Below are positions 27,977 through 36,334 of a stretch of 64,000 nucleotides of DNA, in pieces. Location of the stretch: NCBI GenBank assembly GCA_041395905.1, contig JAWKZP010000002.1, forward strand, positions 124,001 to 188,000. The letters run 5' to 3'. The notes beneath the pieces were generated by a model. That model was not told the origin of the DNA and searched no databases. It saw nothing but the letters and a program-made list of their open reading frames with translations. This DNA comes from UBA7803 sp041395905 (GTDB lineage Bacteria; Pseudomonadota; Gammaproteobacteria; Pseudomonadales; Azotimanducaceae). Within the stretch, counting starts at the first letter, position 1. Each line of letters opens with the position of its first letter. Both the position numbers and the translations under genes were made by a program.

Positions 27977-28624
27977 ATGCGGAAAAAGACCCCCAACGCC
28001 CGCCCCGGTGGACCCCGTCCCCGCGGCCGACCGGCCGGGCGCACGACCGCGGACGGCGTCATAGCCGATCGCAGCGTGCTGCTCTCTGCCGCCGAGCAGT
28101 TGATCCACGACCAGGGGCCGATCGTTTCGCTCGAGGCAATCGCGCTCGCGGCCGGCGTCACCAAGCCCACCCTGTACCGTGAGGTGGGAGATCGCGACGC
28201 GCTCGTGAACGCGCTGGCCGAACGCCTGGCGACGCGCATGGCCGAGGCCATCGCGGGGCTGGTAGCGCAGGCTTCGACCCCCCGCGACGGACTTCGCAAT
28301 CTGGTCGCCGGCTATCTGGCTCTCGCCGCCCGAGAGCGCAACCTGTATCTCTTCGTGACCGCCGGCGGGCCGGGCGACGATCGCGTTCAGCAGTCCCTGT
28401 TGCTGGCGGACGGTGCCGCGCGTCAGTTCGCGCAAGGCATCGCCGCATACCGCACCGCCCAGGGCGCGGACTCCGCCGTCGCCACCGTCTGGTCGTACGG
28501 AATCGTGGGGGCCCTGCACTTCGTGACCCTGTGGTGGCTGCGCGATCAGGCCAGCGAGATGGATCTGGTCATCGACCAGATCACCGCGCTGCTTTGGACC
28601 GGGATGGGCCTGGAGCCCTCATGA
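27977..28624 (+). CDS. TetR family transcriptional regulator
   Basis: A 215-residue regulator with a basic, Pro/Arg-rich N-terminal tail (about 27 residues) and a TetR helix-turn-helix (SLEAIALAAGVTKPTLYREVGDRDALVNALAERL). The C-terminal ligand-binding half is unrelated to recognised subfamilies by eye. It is divergent from the carotenoid-cleavage-type oxygenase and likely its repressor. The ATG follows an AT-rich tract without a strong ribosome binding site. Confidence 0.88.
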   Translation: MRKKTPNARPGGPRPRGRPAGRTTADGVIADRSVLLSAAEQLIHDQGPIVSLEAIALAAGVTKPTLYREVGDRDALVNALAERLATRMAEAIAGLVAQASTPRDGLRNLVAGYLALAARERNLYLFVTAGGPGDDRVQQSLLLADGAARQFAQGIAAYRTAQGADSAVATVWSYGIVGALHFVTLWWLRDQASEMDLVIDQITALLWTGMGLEPS

Positions 28625-28696
28625 ACCTGCAGCGCTGACGGGCGAGCGTACGGAATCCGCCGGTCGCCGCACGTACGGCGTTGATCGCCCGCGCAC

Positions 28697-28714
28697 GTCC
28701 GGGATCCGCCGGAC
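28697..28714. terminator. Short GC hairpin between TetR and cytochrome P460 genes
   Basis: GTCCGG and CCGGAC pair around a 6-base loop, 73 bases after the TetR stop and before the cytochrome P460 gene. No T-run follows, so it is a weak terminator candidate only. The rest of the 219-base intergenic stretch shows nothing else recognisable. Confidence 0.25.
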
Positions 28715-28843
28715 CCGCCCGCAACCCTGCCTATCCGTCCTGCATTTCGATACGCACGGATATCTTTTCGGAATTCAGTGATACCTGCCGTATCGGTTCC
28801 GCTGTCAATCTGCGCATCCCTGTCAACCGCCCTGGAGCGAAGC

Positions 28844-29479
28844 ATGCGACCCAAGATAGCCCTTCTGATACCTGCCCTGTGTCTGCTCGCCAGCAGTCTT
28901 GCCGGCATGGCCGCCACATTGAGATCCACCGGTTATCCCGAAGTGGACATCGGTCCCCGATTCACCACGTCCGGCGAACTTATGTTGCCCGAGGGATTTC
29001 GCAAGTGGGTCTTCATTGGCGCGCCTCTGACTCCCCACGGACTCAACAATGGCATGGCGGGCTTTCCCGAATTCCACAACGTCTACGTGGAACCTGCTGC
29101 CTACGACTACTACGTTCGCAATGGCGAGTGGCCCGAAGGCACCATGATGGTCAAAGAGCTGCAGCTGACCCAACCGGGCACGTTCGCAGACGGATCGCGC
29201 ACGGAGGTGTCGGGACGCGGCTACTTCCCGGGCAAGACCAACGGCATGGATGTTTCGGTCAAAGACAGCCAGCGCTTCCCTGCCACCAATGGCTGGGGAT
29301 TCTTCAATTTCGGTCACCACGCAGCGCCGTACGCACCAAGTGCAGAGGAAGCCCCGGTAGAAGCCTGTGCCGGTTGTCACATGGCCAGCGCGCACGAGGA
29401 CATGGTGTTTACCGGCTTCTATCAGCTGCTGCAGCCCCTGCCGGAAGCCCACGCCAGCATGGGTGCTCTGAAGCGTTGA
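28844..29479 (+). CDS. Exported cytochrome P460-type c-heme protein
   Basis: A 211-residue periplasmic protein with a cleavable signal peptide (about residues 1-24) and one c-type heme-binding motif near the C-terminus (CAGCH, residues 175-179), in the position and context (ACAGCHMASAHEDMVFTGFY) typical of the cytochrome P460 family. P460 proteins have a heme crosslinked to a lysine and can oxidise hydroxylamine or nitric oxide; members in non-nitrifiers are poorly understood. The ATG at 28844 follows GGAG by 6 bases; an upstream in-frame start would spoil the signal peptide. MsrB follows 28 bases downstream, suggesting a periplasmic stress operon. Confidence 0.88.
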   Translation: MRPKIALLIPALCLLASSLAGMAATLRSTGYPEVDIGPRFTTSGELMLPEGFRKWVFIGAPLTPHGLNNGMAGFPEFHNVYVEPAAYDYYVRNGEWPEGTMMVKELQLTQPGTFADGSRTEVSGRGYFPGKTNGMDVSVKDSQRFPATNGWGFFNFGHHAAPYAPSAEEAPVEACAGCHMASAHEDMVFTGFYQLLQPLPEAHASMGALKR

Positions 29480-29507
29480 GCCCGGCCAATTCGCGGAGGT
29501 CCATCCG

Positions 29508-30080
29508 ATGAGCACCAGAACTGCGGTGATGACGGGATGCCTTGTGACCGGAATCATCGCAGGCATCGCCACGGGCAATCGACACGACCCGGAAGCGAGC
29601 GAGCAGCGGGAACCGTCCGGGCGTTACGCCCGGCCGACGGACGCTCAGTTGAAGGACCGTCTCCCGCCCCTGGCGTATCAGGTAACGCAGACTGGTGCCA
29701 CGGAGCCACCCTTCGACAACCGCTACTGGAACGAAGAGCGCGAAGGCCTTTACGTGGATGTGGTCACCGGTGAGCCGCTGTTCTCATCGGCAGACAAGTA
29801 CGATGCGGGAACGGGTTGGCCCAGCTTCACGCGGCCGGTGGATGAGAGCGCACTAACGACGCGTCCCGACCACCGGCTGCTGTGGCCACGCATCGAGGTG
29901 CGGAGCCGTTACGGCAACTCGCACCTCGGCCATGTCTTCAACGACGGGCCGGCGCCGTCGGGTCTACGCTACTGCATCAACTCGGCAGCGCTGCGCTTCG
30001 TTCCGAGGTCTCGGCTGGACGCCGAAGGCTACGGGGAATATCGCGCGCTGTTTGGCACCGACGACCGCAAGAACCGTTGA
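29508..30080 (+). CDS. msrB: Peptide methionine-R-sulfoxide reductase, exported or membrane-anchored
   Basis: A 190-residue protein whose first 22 residues form a hydrophobic segment (TAVMTGCLVTGIIAGIATG), implying export or anchoring, followed by a complete MsrB domain: GTGWPSF, SHLGHVFNDGP and the catalytic RYCINS (Cys156). The two CxxC pairs that bind structural zinc in most MsrB proteins are replaced (DVVT and RSRYG), so this is a zinc-free type; no obvious resolving cysteine is present except Cys11 in the signal region. It repairs methionine-R-sulfoxide, here probably in the periplasm. CGGAGG lies 8 bases before the ATG. Operon partner: the cytochrome P460 gene. Confidence 0.92.
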   Translation: MSTRTAVMTGCLVTGIIAGIATGNRHDPEASEQREPSGRYARPTDAQLKDRLPPLAYQVTQTGATEPPFDNRYWNEEREGLYVDVVTGEPLFSSADKYDAGTGWPSFTRPVDESALTTRPDHRLLWPRIEVRSRYGNSHLGHVFNDGPAPSGLRYCINSAALRFVPRSRLDAEGYGEYRALFGTDDRKNR

Positions 30081-30114
30081 GCGGCTGCAGGCACCCTGAA
30101 TTGGCGCGCGCTGC

Positions 30115-32064
30115 TCAGGGGAGCACGCCGACCCGCACGGCGCTTGGATAGTCCTCGGAGCGGTACACGCGGTGGGTGGCCTTGCGGAAATCGGCCGCCT
30201 CCGCCTCGAAGATGTTCGGCACGTAGGTCTGCGGGTTGCGATCGACGAATGGAAACCACGTGCTCTGAATCTGCACCATCAGCCGATGCCCGCGTTTGAA
30301 GGTGTGAAACGTATCGTTCAGCCGGAACTGCACAGGGGTGACCCGGTCCGGCTCGAACGGTTTCGGCGTCTCGAAGCTGTCGCGGAACCGTCCGCGCATC
30401 ACCTCGGCGCGTACCAGCTGCTGACGGCCGCCGGGATAACTCTTCGCGGCCTCCTTCTCGTCGTCGCGATTGATCTGCCCAGGCAGCTCGCCCGGCCAGA
30501 CGTCGATGACCTTCACGATCCAGTCCGCAGCGCTGCCGTCCGTGGAGACAAAGAGTTCGGCTGTGAGCGGGCCTGCCAGCGTGAGATCTTCAGTCAGCGG
30601 TTGCGAACGGTACACGAGGACGTCCGGGCGCGAGGCGGTGAACCGCTGGTCCTCCGTCATGTAGTTTTTCGACCAGCCTGTGGAAATCTCGGCGGTGTAG
30701 GGAACCGGCTTCGCGGGGTCGCTGACATATTCGTCATAACCTTCCGCCGCAGCCGGCGGCTCGAATGCGAGGCCGCCTTCTGCCCGCAGAGACAAGCGGC
30801 GTTGCTCGACACCTTCCGGCGGCCAGGCATCGAAGTGCCGCCACCGGTTGGCGCCCGTTTCGAACACCGTGGCTTCGGAGATGTCCGGCGCGTCGCCGCC
30901 TTTGAGATGATGCAGAAAGAACGGCAGCAGGATCTTCTCGTTGTAGTAGTCGGGGGTCGCGAACCCGAAGTCGGCGGAGCCGAGCCCATGGGACTTCGGC
31001 TCGCGCGCCCACTGACCATGACTCCAGGGGCCCATCACCAGTCGGTTCTCGGTGCGCGGGTTCTGCCGCTCGATGGCGGCATAGGTATTCAGGGGACCGT
31101 AGAGGTCCTCGGTATCGAACCAGCCGCCCACCACCAGCACGGCGGCACGAATGTTCTTGAGGTGCGGCAGGATGTTGCGCGACTGCCAGAACGCGTCGTA
31201 GTTGGGATGCTGCGTCAGCTGGTTCCAGAATTCGATCTCTCCTTTCAGATAGCGCTCGTTGGCGTTCTTCACCGGGCCCAGATCGAGGAAGAACTCGTAT
31301 CCGTCCGGCGTGCCGTGCTCGAACTGATCGGGCCACTTGGTGGTCGGTTCCGGGCGCGCCTGGCCGAAGGTGGAGAAGAAGTTGAACGTCAGCGGCAGTA
31401 TGAACGCGCCGTTGTGATGCATGTCGTCCCAGAACCAGTCGGCGATGGGCGCCTGGGGCGAGACCGCCTTCAGCGCCGGGTGGGAATCGATGGCTCCCGC
31501 GGACGTATAGAAGCCGGGATAAGAGATGCCCCACTGCCCCACCTTGCCGTTGTTGGCGGGCAGTTCCTTCACGAGCCAGTCGATGGTGTCGTACGTGTCG
31601 CTGCTCTCGTCCACCTGATCACCGCTCTTGCGATCGATGTGCGGCCGCATGTTGACGAACTCGCCTTCGGACATGAAGCGACCGCGGACGTCCTGGAACA
31701 CGAAGATGAAACCTTCCTTCTCGAATGCCTCCGTCGGTCCGAGCGCGTCCTTGTAGCGATCGAGCCCGTACGGCGCCACCGTGTAGGGCGTACGCAGGAG
31801 CAGAATCGGGTAGGTCTTGCTGCGGTCGTTCGGAACGTAGACCGATGTGAACAGCCGGGCGCCGTCGCGCATGGGTATCCGGTATTCGAACTTGGCGTAG
31901 TTGGCCCGAATGTACTCGGCGCGCGCCCGGGCGGCATCTTCTTCTTCGTTCGCGGCCTCGGCCCGGGACAAGCCGGAAACGACGGCCGCAATCACGAATG
32001 CAGTGGTAAGCAGCACCGTGCGTCCGGCCGCATACGTGCGATTGCGGAATTCAGATTGCGTCAT
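30115..32064 (-). CDS. CocE/NonD (S15) family hydrolase, exported
   Basis: A 649-residue X-Pro dipeptidyl-peptidase S15/CocE-type hydrolase, related to alpha-amino-acid ester hydrolases and glutaryl-7-ACA acylases. A signal peptide of about 38 residues (ending SRAEA-AN) indicates the periplasm. The nucleophile elbow is GISYPG (Ser181); the acid may lie in GGWFDTEDLYG and the His in GPWSHGQW, as in cocaine esterase. The C-terminal jelly-roll domain is present (LTAELFVSTDGSAADWIVKVIDV). AGGAG is 7 bases before the ATG at 32064; the much longer upstream frame overlaps the next gene and is rejected. It probably hydrolyses esters or amides; substrate unknown. Confidence 0.9.
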   Translation of the reverse strand: MTQSEFRNRTYAAGRTVLLTTAFVIAAVVSGLSRAEAANEEEDAARARAEYIRANYAKFEYRIPMRDGARLFTSVYVPNDRSKTYPILLLRTPYTVAPYGLDRYKDALGPTEAFEKEGFIFVFQDVRGRFMSEGEFVNMRPHIDRKSGDQVDESSDTYDTIDWLVKELPANNGKVGQWGISYPGFYTSAGAIDSHPALKAVSPQAPIADWFWDDMHHNGAFILPLTFNFFSTFGQARPEPTTKWPDQFEHGTPDGYEFFLDLGPVKNANERYLKGEIEFWNQLTQHPNYDAFWQSRNILPHLKNIRAAVLVVGGWFDTEDLYGPLNTYAAIERQNPRTENRLVMGPWSHGQWAREPKSHGLGSADFGFATPDYYNEKILLPFFLHHLKGGDAPDISEATVFETGANRWRHFDAWPPEGVEQRRLSLRAEGGLAFEPPAAAEGYDEYVSDPAKPVPYTAEISTGWSKNYMTEDQRFTASRPDVLVYRSQPLTEDLTLAGPLTAELFVSTDGSAADWIVKVIDVWPGELPGQINRDDEKEAAKSYPGGRQQLVRAEVMRGRFRDSFETPKPFEPDRVTPVQFRLNDTFHTFKRGHRLMVQIQSTWFPFVDRNPQTYVPNIFEAEAADFRKATHRVYRSEDYPSAVRVGVLP

Positions 32065-32177
32065 GGTGGTCTCCTCGCGGCGTGTGCCGATGATACACGC
32101 ATTGGGAAGCTGCCTGCTCAGCCTTGTGTCCCTCAGGGCCACCGCACGGCAGGCGCTCCGTGGCGAACACGCCATCG

Positions 32178-33803
32178 TCAGCGCATGTCGATCCGCGGAT
32201 ATCCCTCCGCGGCAGCCTGCTCGAGCATGCCCCGGTATCTGGGACCGCCGCCGAAGTAAGCCTGATAGCGAACCTTGCCTGCTTCGTGCCCGGCGATGTT
32301 GGAGTTGTACCCGGTGAACCAGCCTTTGCTGCGTCGCAGCAGCAGACGCTCGTAGGAGGCCCGCACCTCCTCGCCCCACTCGGACTCCGCCTTGGGGCGA
32401 ACCTCCATACGGGTGACCCCCTTGGCGCGCGCGTGCCGGAGCAGCTCCGTCACCCACTCGACACCGGTCTCGATGGCACGGGGAAAGTTGGTGGAACCGG
32501 ACACGCTCTGCGGACCGGCCACCATGAGCAGATTGGGGAAGCCGTGCGTCATGAGGCCGAGATAAGTGATTGGGCCGTCGCGCCACTTCTCCCGCAGGGA
32601 TCCGCCCGCCACGCCGCGGATGTCCAGATGATCGAACGCTCCGGTGATCGCGTCGAAGCCGGTGGCGTACACGATCAGGTCCAGATCGTAGTGCGCGTCC
32701 GTGGTCTGAATGCCGCGGGCGGTGACCCGCTCGATCGGCGTCTCGGACAGCGCCACCAGGTGCACGTTGTCGCGGTTGTAGGCCTCGAAGTAGCGGGTCT
32801 CGAGCGGCAGCCGCTGGGTACCGAATCCGTGGTCCCGTGGAATGAGCTTCTCGGCAACGGCCGGATCCTTCACCCGGCCACGGATGCGGTCCGCCACGTA
32901 GTCGGACACCTCCCGGTTGGCCCGCTCGTCGAAAAAGATTTCCGGGAAGTTGCCGGCGAGAAATGCGAACCCGGGCTTGTCGTACAGCTCATCCCAGAAG
33001 GCACGGCGTTCCGCCTGCGTCAGGTTCCAGAAGCCCCGCGAATCCGCGACATGCTCGAAGCCGTTGGTGGACGCAGCGCAGTTGGCAAAGATCTGATCGT
33101 AGCGCGCCCGGATCTGCGCCATCTCCGTCTCTGTGATCGGCGAGTTGTTCAGCGGCGTGCTCCAGTTGGGCCGGCGCTGAAAGACGAAGAGCTCGCCCAC
33201 CTTGTCCGCGATCTCGGCGATCACCTGAATACCGGTGGCACCGGTTCCGATCACGCCGACCCTGCGTCCCTGAAGTGGAACCGGATCCTGCGGCCACCAG
33301 AACGTGTGAAACGCATCGCCTTCGAAGTCGTCCATGCCCTCGTAGCTCGGCAGCGTGGGTACCGACAACACACCGACTCCGGTAACGATGTATCGGGCGA
33401 CGCAGCTATCACCGCTCTCGAACGTCAGATGCCAGAGCCGCTCGTGCTCGTCCCAGCGCGCGGATTCAACCCGGGCGTTGAATCGCATGTGGCGTCGCAG
33501 ATCGAACTTGTCCACGACGAAGTTCAGGTATCTGAGATTTTCGGTCTGTGAGGAGAAACGCTCTTTCCAGTGCCACTCATCCAGCAGCTTCCGGGAAAAC
33601 GAATAGCCGTAGGTGTAGCTCTCGGAATCGAAGCGTGCCCCGGGGTAGCGATTGCGGTACCAGGTCCCGCCGACATCCGCTTCCGCCTCGAACAGCACCG
33701 CGTTGAACCCAAGATCGGTGAGGCACTTGATCTGGTAGATGCCGGACACGCCGGCGCCGAGCACCACCACTTCATGAGGTTGTCGTTCGTTCATAGCAGC
33801 CAT
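32178..33803 (-). CDS. Baeyer-Villiger-type flavin monooxygenase
   Basis: A 541-residue class B flavoprotein monooxygenase with two Rossmann motifs, FAD site GAGVSG near the N-terminus and NADPH site GTGATG, separated by the Baeyer-Villiger fingerprint FxGxxxHTxxW (FEGDAFHTFWW). It inserts oxygen next to a ketone using NADPH and O2, giving an ester or lactone. The length and the GGTWYRNRYPG motif match the cyclohexanone/phenylacetone/steroid monooxygenase group. In-frame ATGs at 33815, 33803 and 33794 are possible; GGCGGG precedes 33803. The S15 hydrolase lies just downstream on the same strand (113 bases); an ester hydrolase is a sensible partner, though that protein is exported. Confidence 0.93.
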   Translation of the reverse strand: MAAMNERQPHEVVVLGAGVSGIYQIKCLTDLGFNAVLFEAEADVGGTWYRNRYPGARFDSESYTYGYSFSRKLLDEWHWKERFSSQTENLRYLNFVVDKFDLRRHMRFNARVESARWDEHERLWHLTFESGDSCVARYIVTGVGVLSVPTLPSYEGMDDFEGDAFHTFWWPQDPVPLQGRRVGVIGTGATGIQVIAEIADKVGELFVFQRRPNWSTPLNNSPITETEMAQIRARYDQIFANCAASTNGFEHVADSRGFWNLTQAERRAFWDELYDKPGFAFLAGNFPEIFFDERANREVSDYVADRIRGRVKDPAVAEKLIPRDHGFGTQRLPLETRYFEAYNRDNVHLVALSETPIERVTARGIQTTDAHYDLDLIVYATGFDAITGAFDHLDIRGVAGGSLREKWRDGPITYLGLMTHGFPNLLMVAGPQSVSGSTNFPRAIETGVEWVTELLRHARAKGVTRMEVRPKAESEWGEEVRASYERLLLRRSKGWFTGYNSNIAGHEAGKVRYQAYFGGGPRYRGMLEQAAAEGYPRIDMR

Positions 33804-34057
33804 TCGACCCGCCATGACGATGGCCGGCGCTCATGTGGGAAGCAGCGATTATACCCGCATCGGTGAACCCGATGTCCCCACACCGGCCCGATCCGCTTAC
33901 ACTGAAAGACTGACTGGCAACGGAGCTCGTACAGGCGTCGAATCCAGGGGTGGTCGACACCATCCACGATCGGCAGGGCACCAGGGTCGCTACCGCAGCT
34001 CAGGAAGCTGTCGCGCGACCCGGGCATCAGTGACATATCAACAAGGAGGGTAGATCA

Positions 34058-34744
34058 ATGCCAACCGTTCTCATTACCGGCGCCAGCCGGGGAATCGGCC
34101 TCGAGCTCGCGCGATGCTATGCCGCAGGCGGCGCGTCGGTCATCGGGTGTTGCCGGAATCCTTCGTCCGCGCAAAAGCTTGCGGAACTTCCGGGCGACGT
34201 GACCGTCATGACCCTCGACGTCGCGGACGCACGATCGGTGGCCGCACTCGCCGAAGCACTCGGCGACCGTCCGGTGGACACGCTGATCAACAATGCCGGC
34301 ATCTCGGGACCGAGCTACGACCGGCAGAACGTCTACAGCATGGATTTCGACGGCTGGGCCGATGCCTTCGCGGTCAACACCATGGGCCCGGTGCGCATGC
34401 TGCAGGCGCTGATGCCCAATCTGAAAGCGAGCGGCGACGCCCGCGTGGTGAACATCACTTCGCAGATGGGAGCCCTTGCCCTCGACATGACGGTCGCCTA
34501 TGCCTACTGCACCTCGAAGGCGGCACTCAACAAGTTCATGAAGATGGCCGCTATCGAGCTCAAGCGGGACGGCATCCACGTGTGTCTGATTCACCCTGGC
34601 TGGGTGCAGACCGACATGGGCGGCGCCAACGCGGAAATCACGCCGCAAGCCAGCGCCGAGGGGATTGTCCGGGTCGTGGATGGGCTGAACGCGACCACCA
34701 CGGGCAGCTTCTGGAAGTGGAACGGTGAGACGCATGCCTGGTAG
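34058..34744 (+). CDS. Short-chain dehydrogenase, C-factor-like
   Basis: A 228-residue SDR with cofactor motif TGASRGIG, NNAG, and active site TSQMG ... YCTSK. The pattern (INNAGISGP, VNTMGPVRMLQALMPNL, HPGWVQTDMGG) resembles the C-factor/sniffer group of carbonyl reductases. NADP(H) preference is plausible from the Arg in GASRG but unproven. A strong AAGGAGG ribosome binding site (34043-34049) stands 8 bases before the ATG, so it is probably well expressed. The 254 bases upstream hold no gene. It converges with the MFS efflux gene 17 bases downstream and seems monocistronic. Confidence 0.92.
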   Translation: MPTVLITGASRGIGLELARCYAAGGASVIGCCRNPSSAQKLAELPGDVTVMTLDVADARSVAALAEALGDRPVDTLINNAGISGPSYDRQNVYSMDFDGWADAFAVNTMGPVRMLQALMPNLKASGDARVVNITSQMGALALDMTVAYAYCTSKAALNKFMKMAAIELKRDGIHVCLIHPGWVQTDMGGANAEITPQASAEGIVRVVDGLNATTTGSFWKWNGETHAW

Positions 34745-34761
34745 CGCAGACTTCCATCGCG

Positions 34762-36327
34762 TCAATCCGCGTGCTGAAGCGCGTCCCTTGGCGGCGGCAT
34801 CGCGCCCGGCAACTCCGGCCGCTTCATGATCCATACCAGCAACACCGCCGGGATCGATATGTAGAACAGGAACAGGAAATCGTTGGAATACGCTATCTCG
34901 AGCGCGGCTCGCGAGATCATGCCGTCCAGTGATCCCAGGCCGAACGGCATCTGCGGATTCCACATCATCGATGGCGCGTTGACCCCGAGCGCGCGGTTGA
35001 ACGGATCCACGTGCTCGGCCACCTGCGAGTGCACGATCTGCATGCTCCGGGTCAGCACGACCGTCGTCATGGTCACGCTGACCGCTGCGCCGATGTTGCG
35101 CAGCAGGTTCATCATCGCGGAGGCATCGGTACGGACTTCAGGGGGGATCGTCGCGAACGCGATGAGGTTCATCGGCACGAAAATGAAGCCCATGCCGAAG
35201 CCCTGGAGAAACCCTACCCAGCCGACCGTTGCCGCCGACACCGCCGGGCCCCACGTGGACATGTCGTAGGTAGTCGCGAGCAGCACGACGGCACCCGCCG
35301 TGATCACCTTGCGCGGGTCGAAGCGCATGGCAATGCGGCCGACGATCGACATCGCAAGCATGGTGCCGACCCCGCGCGGCATCATCAGCAGGCCGGCATC
35401 GGTGACCGGGTAGCCACCGAGGGTCTGCAGAAACGGCGCCAGCAGCGCCGAGCTCGCAACCAGCATCCCACCGGTAATGAACATCAGCAGTGTGGCCGAG
35501 GTGAAGTTGCGATCCTTGAAGATCTCGAGACGGATGAACGGCCGGGTCGACGTGGCCATGTGCACCGAAAACAGGTACAGGCCCAGCAGGGCAAGCACCC
35601 CCTCGACCAGGATCTCGGTAGAGCTGAACCAGTCCTCGCTGCTGCCGCGGTCGAGCATCAGCTGCAGCGCGCCCAGGCCGATTGCCAGCAGGCTGAACCC
35701 GAACCAATCGAACGACAGCGTTCTGTCCCTGCCGTGATCGCGATAGAACAGCAGCAGCCCCATTACACAGGCGATGCCTACCGGCACATTGATATAGAAG
35801 ACCCAGCGCCAGCTGAAGGAGTCGGTCAGATAGCCGCCCAGCGTCGGGCCCAGAATGGGGCCGAGCATCACGCCCATACCCCAGATGCCCATGACGGAGC
35901 CGCGTTTGTGCGGCGGGAACATGTCCATCATCATGGTCTGCGACAGCGGTCCCAGGCCGGCGCCGAACGCGCCCTGCAGCACCCGGAACACCACGATCTG
36001 GTCCAGATTCTGGGCCATGCCGCACAACGCCGAGGAGACGGTGAAACCGGCGACCGCGACGAGGATGCAGTTGCGCTTGCCGAAGCGTGACGCGAGCCAG
36101 CCGACCGGTGCGGTCATGATCGCCGTGGCGATGATGTACGAGGTCAGAACCCAGGTGATCTGATCGCGCGACGCAGCGAGCCCGCCCTGCATGTGCGGCA
36201 GTGCCACGTTTGCAATGGTCTGGTCGAGCGTCTGCATGAACATGGCTGCCATCGCGCACGCGACCGCGAGGTTGCGCGCGACCGTCGACGCAAACACGGG
36301 GCCGCCGGCGACAGAGGTCGTATCCAT
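34762..36327 (-). CDS. DHA2-type MFS multidrug efflux permease (EmrB-like)
   Basis: A 521-residue fourteen-helix drug:proton antiporter of the EmrB/QacA group. Motifs include LDQTIANVALPHM in helix 1, the antiporter motif C region GPILGPTLGGYL, and RWVFYINVPVG. It would form the inner-membrane pump of a tripartite exporter with the HlyD-like protein encoded 7 bases upstream; an outer-membrane channel gene is not in the window. Third gene of a marR-emrA-emrB-type operon. Confidence 0.94.
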   Translation of the reverse strand: MDTTSVAGGPVFASTVARNLAVACAMAAMFMQTLDQTIANVALPHMQGGLAASRDQITWVLTSYIIATAIMTAPVGWLASRFGKRNCILVAVAGFTVSSALCGMAQNLDQIVVFRVLQGAFGAGLGPLSQTMMMDMFPPHKRGSVMGIWGMGVMLGPILGPTLGGYLTDSFSWRWVFYINVPVGIACVMGLLLFYRDHGRDRTLSFDWFGFSLLAIGLGALQLMLDRGSSEDWFSSTEILVEGVLALLGLYLFSVHMATSTRPFIRLEIFKDRNFTSATLLMFITGGMLVASSALLAPFLQTLGGYPVTDAGLLMMPRGVGTMLAMSIVGRIAMRFDPRKVITAGAVVLLATTYDMSTWGPAVSAATVGWVGFLQGFGMGFIFVPMNLIAFATIPPEVRTDASAMMNLLRNIGAAVSVTMTTVVLTRSMQIVHSQVAEHVDPFNRALGVNAPSMMWNPQMPFGLGSLDGMISRAALEIAYSNDFLFLFYISIPAVLLVWIMKRPELPGAMPPPRDALQHAD

Positions 36328-36334
36328 GGTGCGA

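Noticed and set aside
30172..32259. 695-codon plus-strand open frame opposite the S15 hydrolase
   Set aside because: Shadow of the real minus-strand gene, which has a signal peptide, catalytic motifs and a ribosome binding site.
32065..32586. Upstream extension of the S15 hydrolase frame
   Set aside because: Overlaps the Baeyer-Villiger-type gene and lacks similarity; a signal peptide and AGGAG define the start at 32064.
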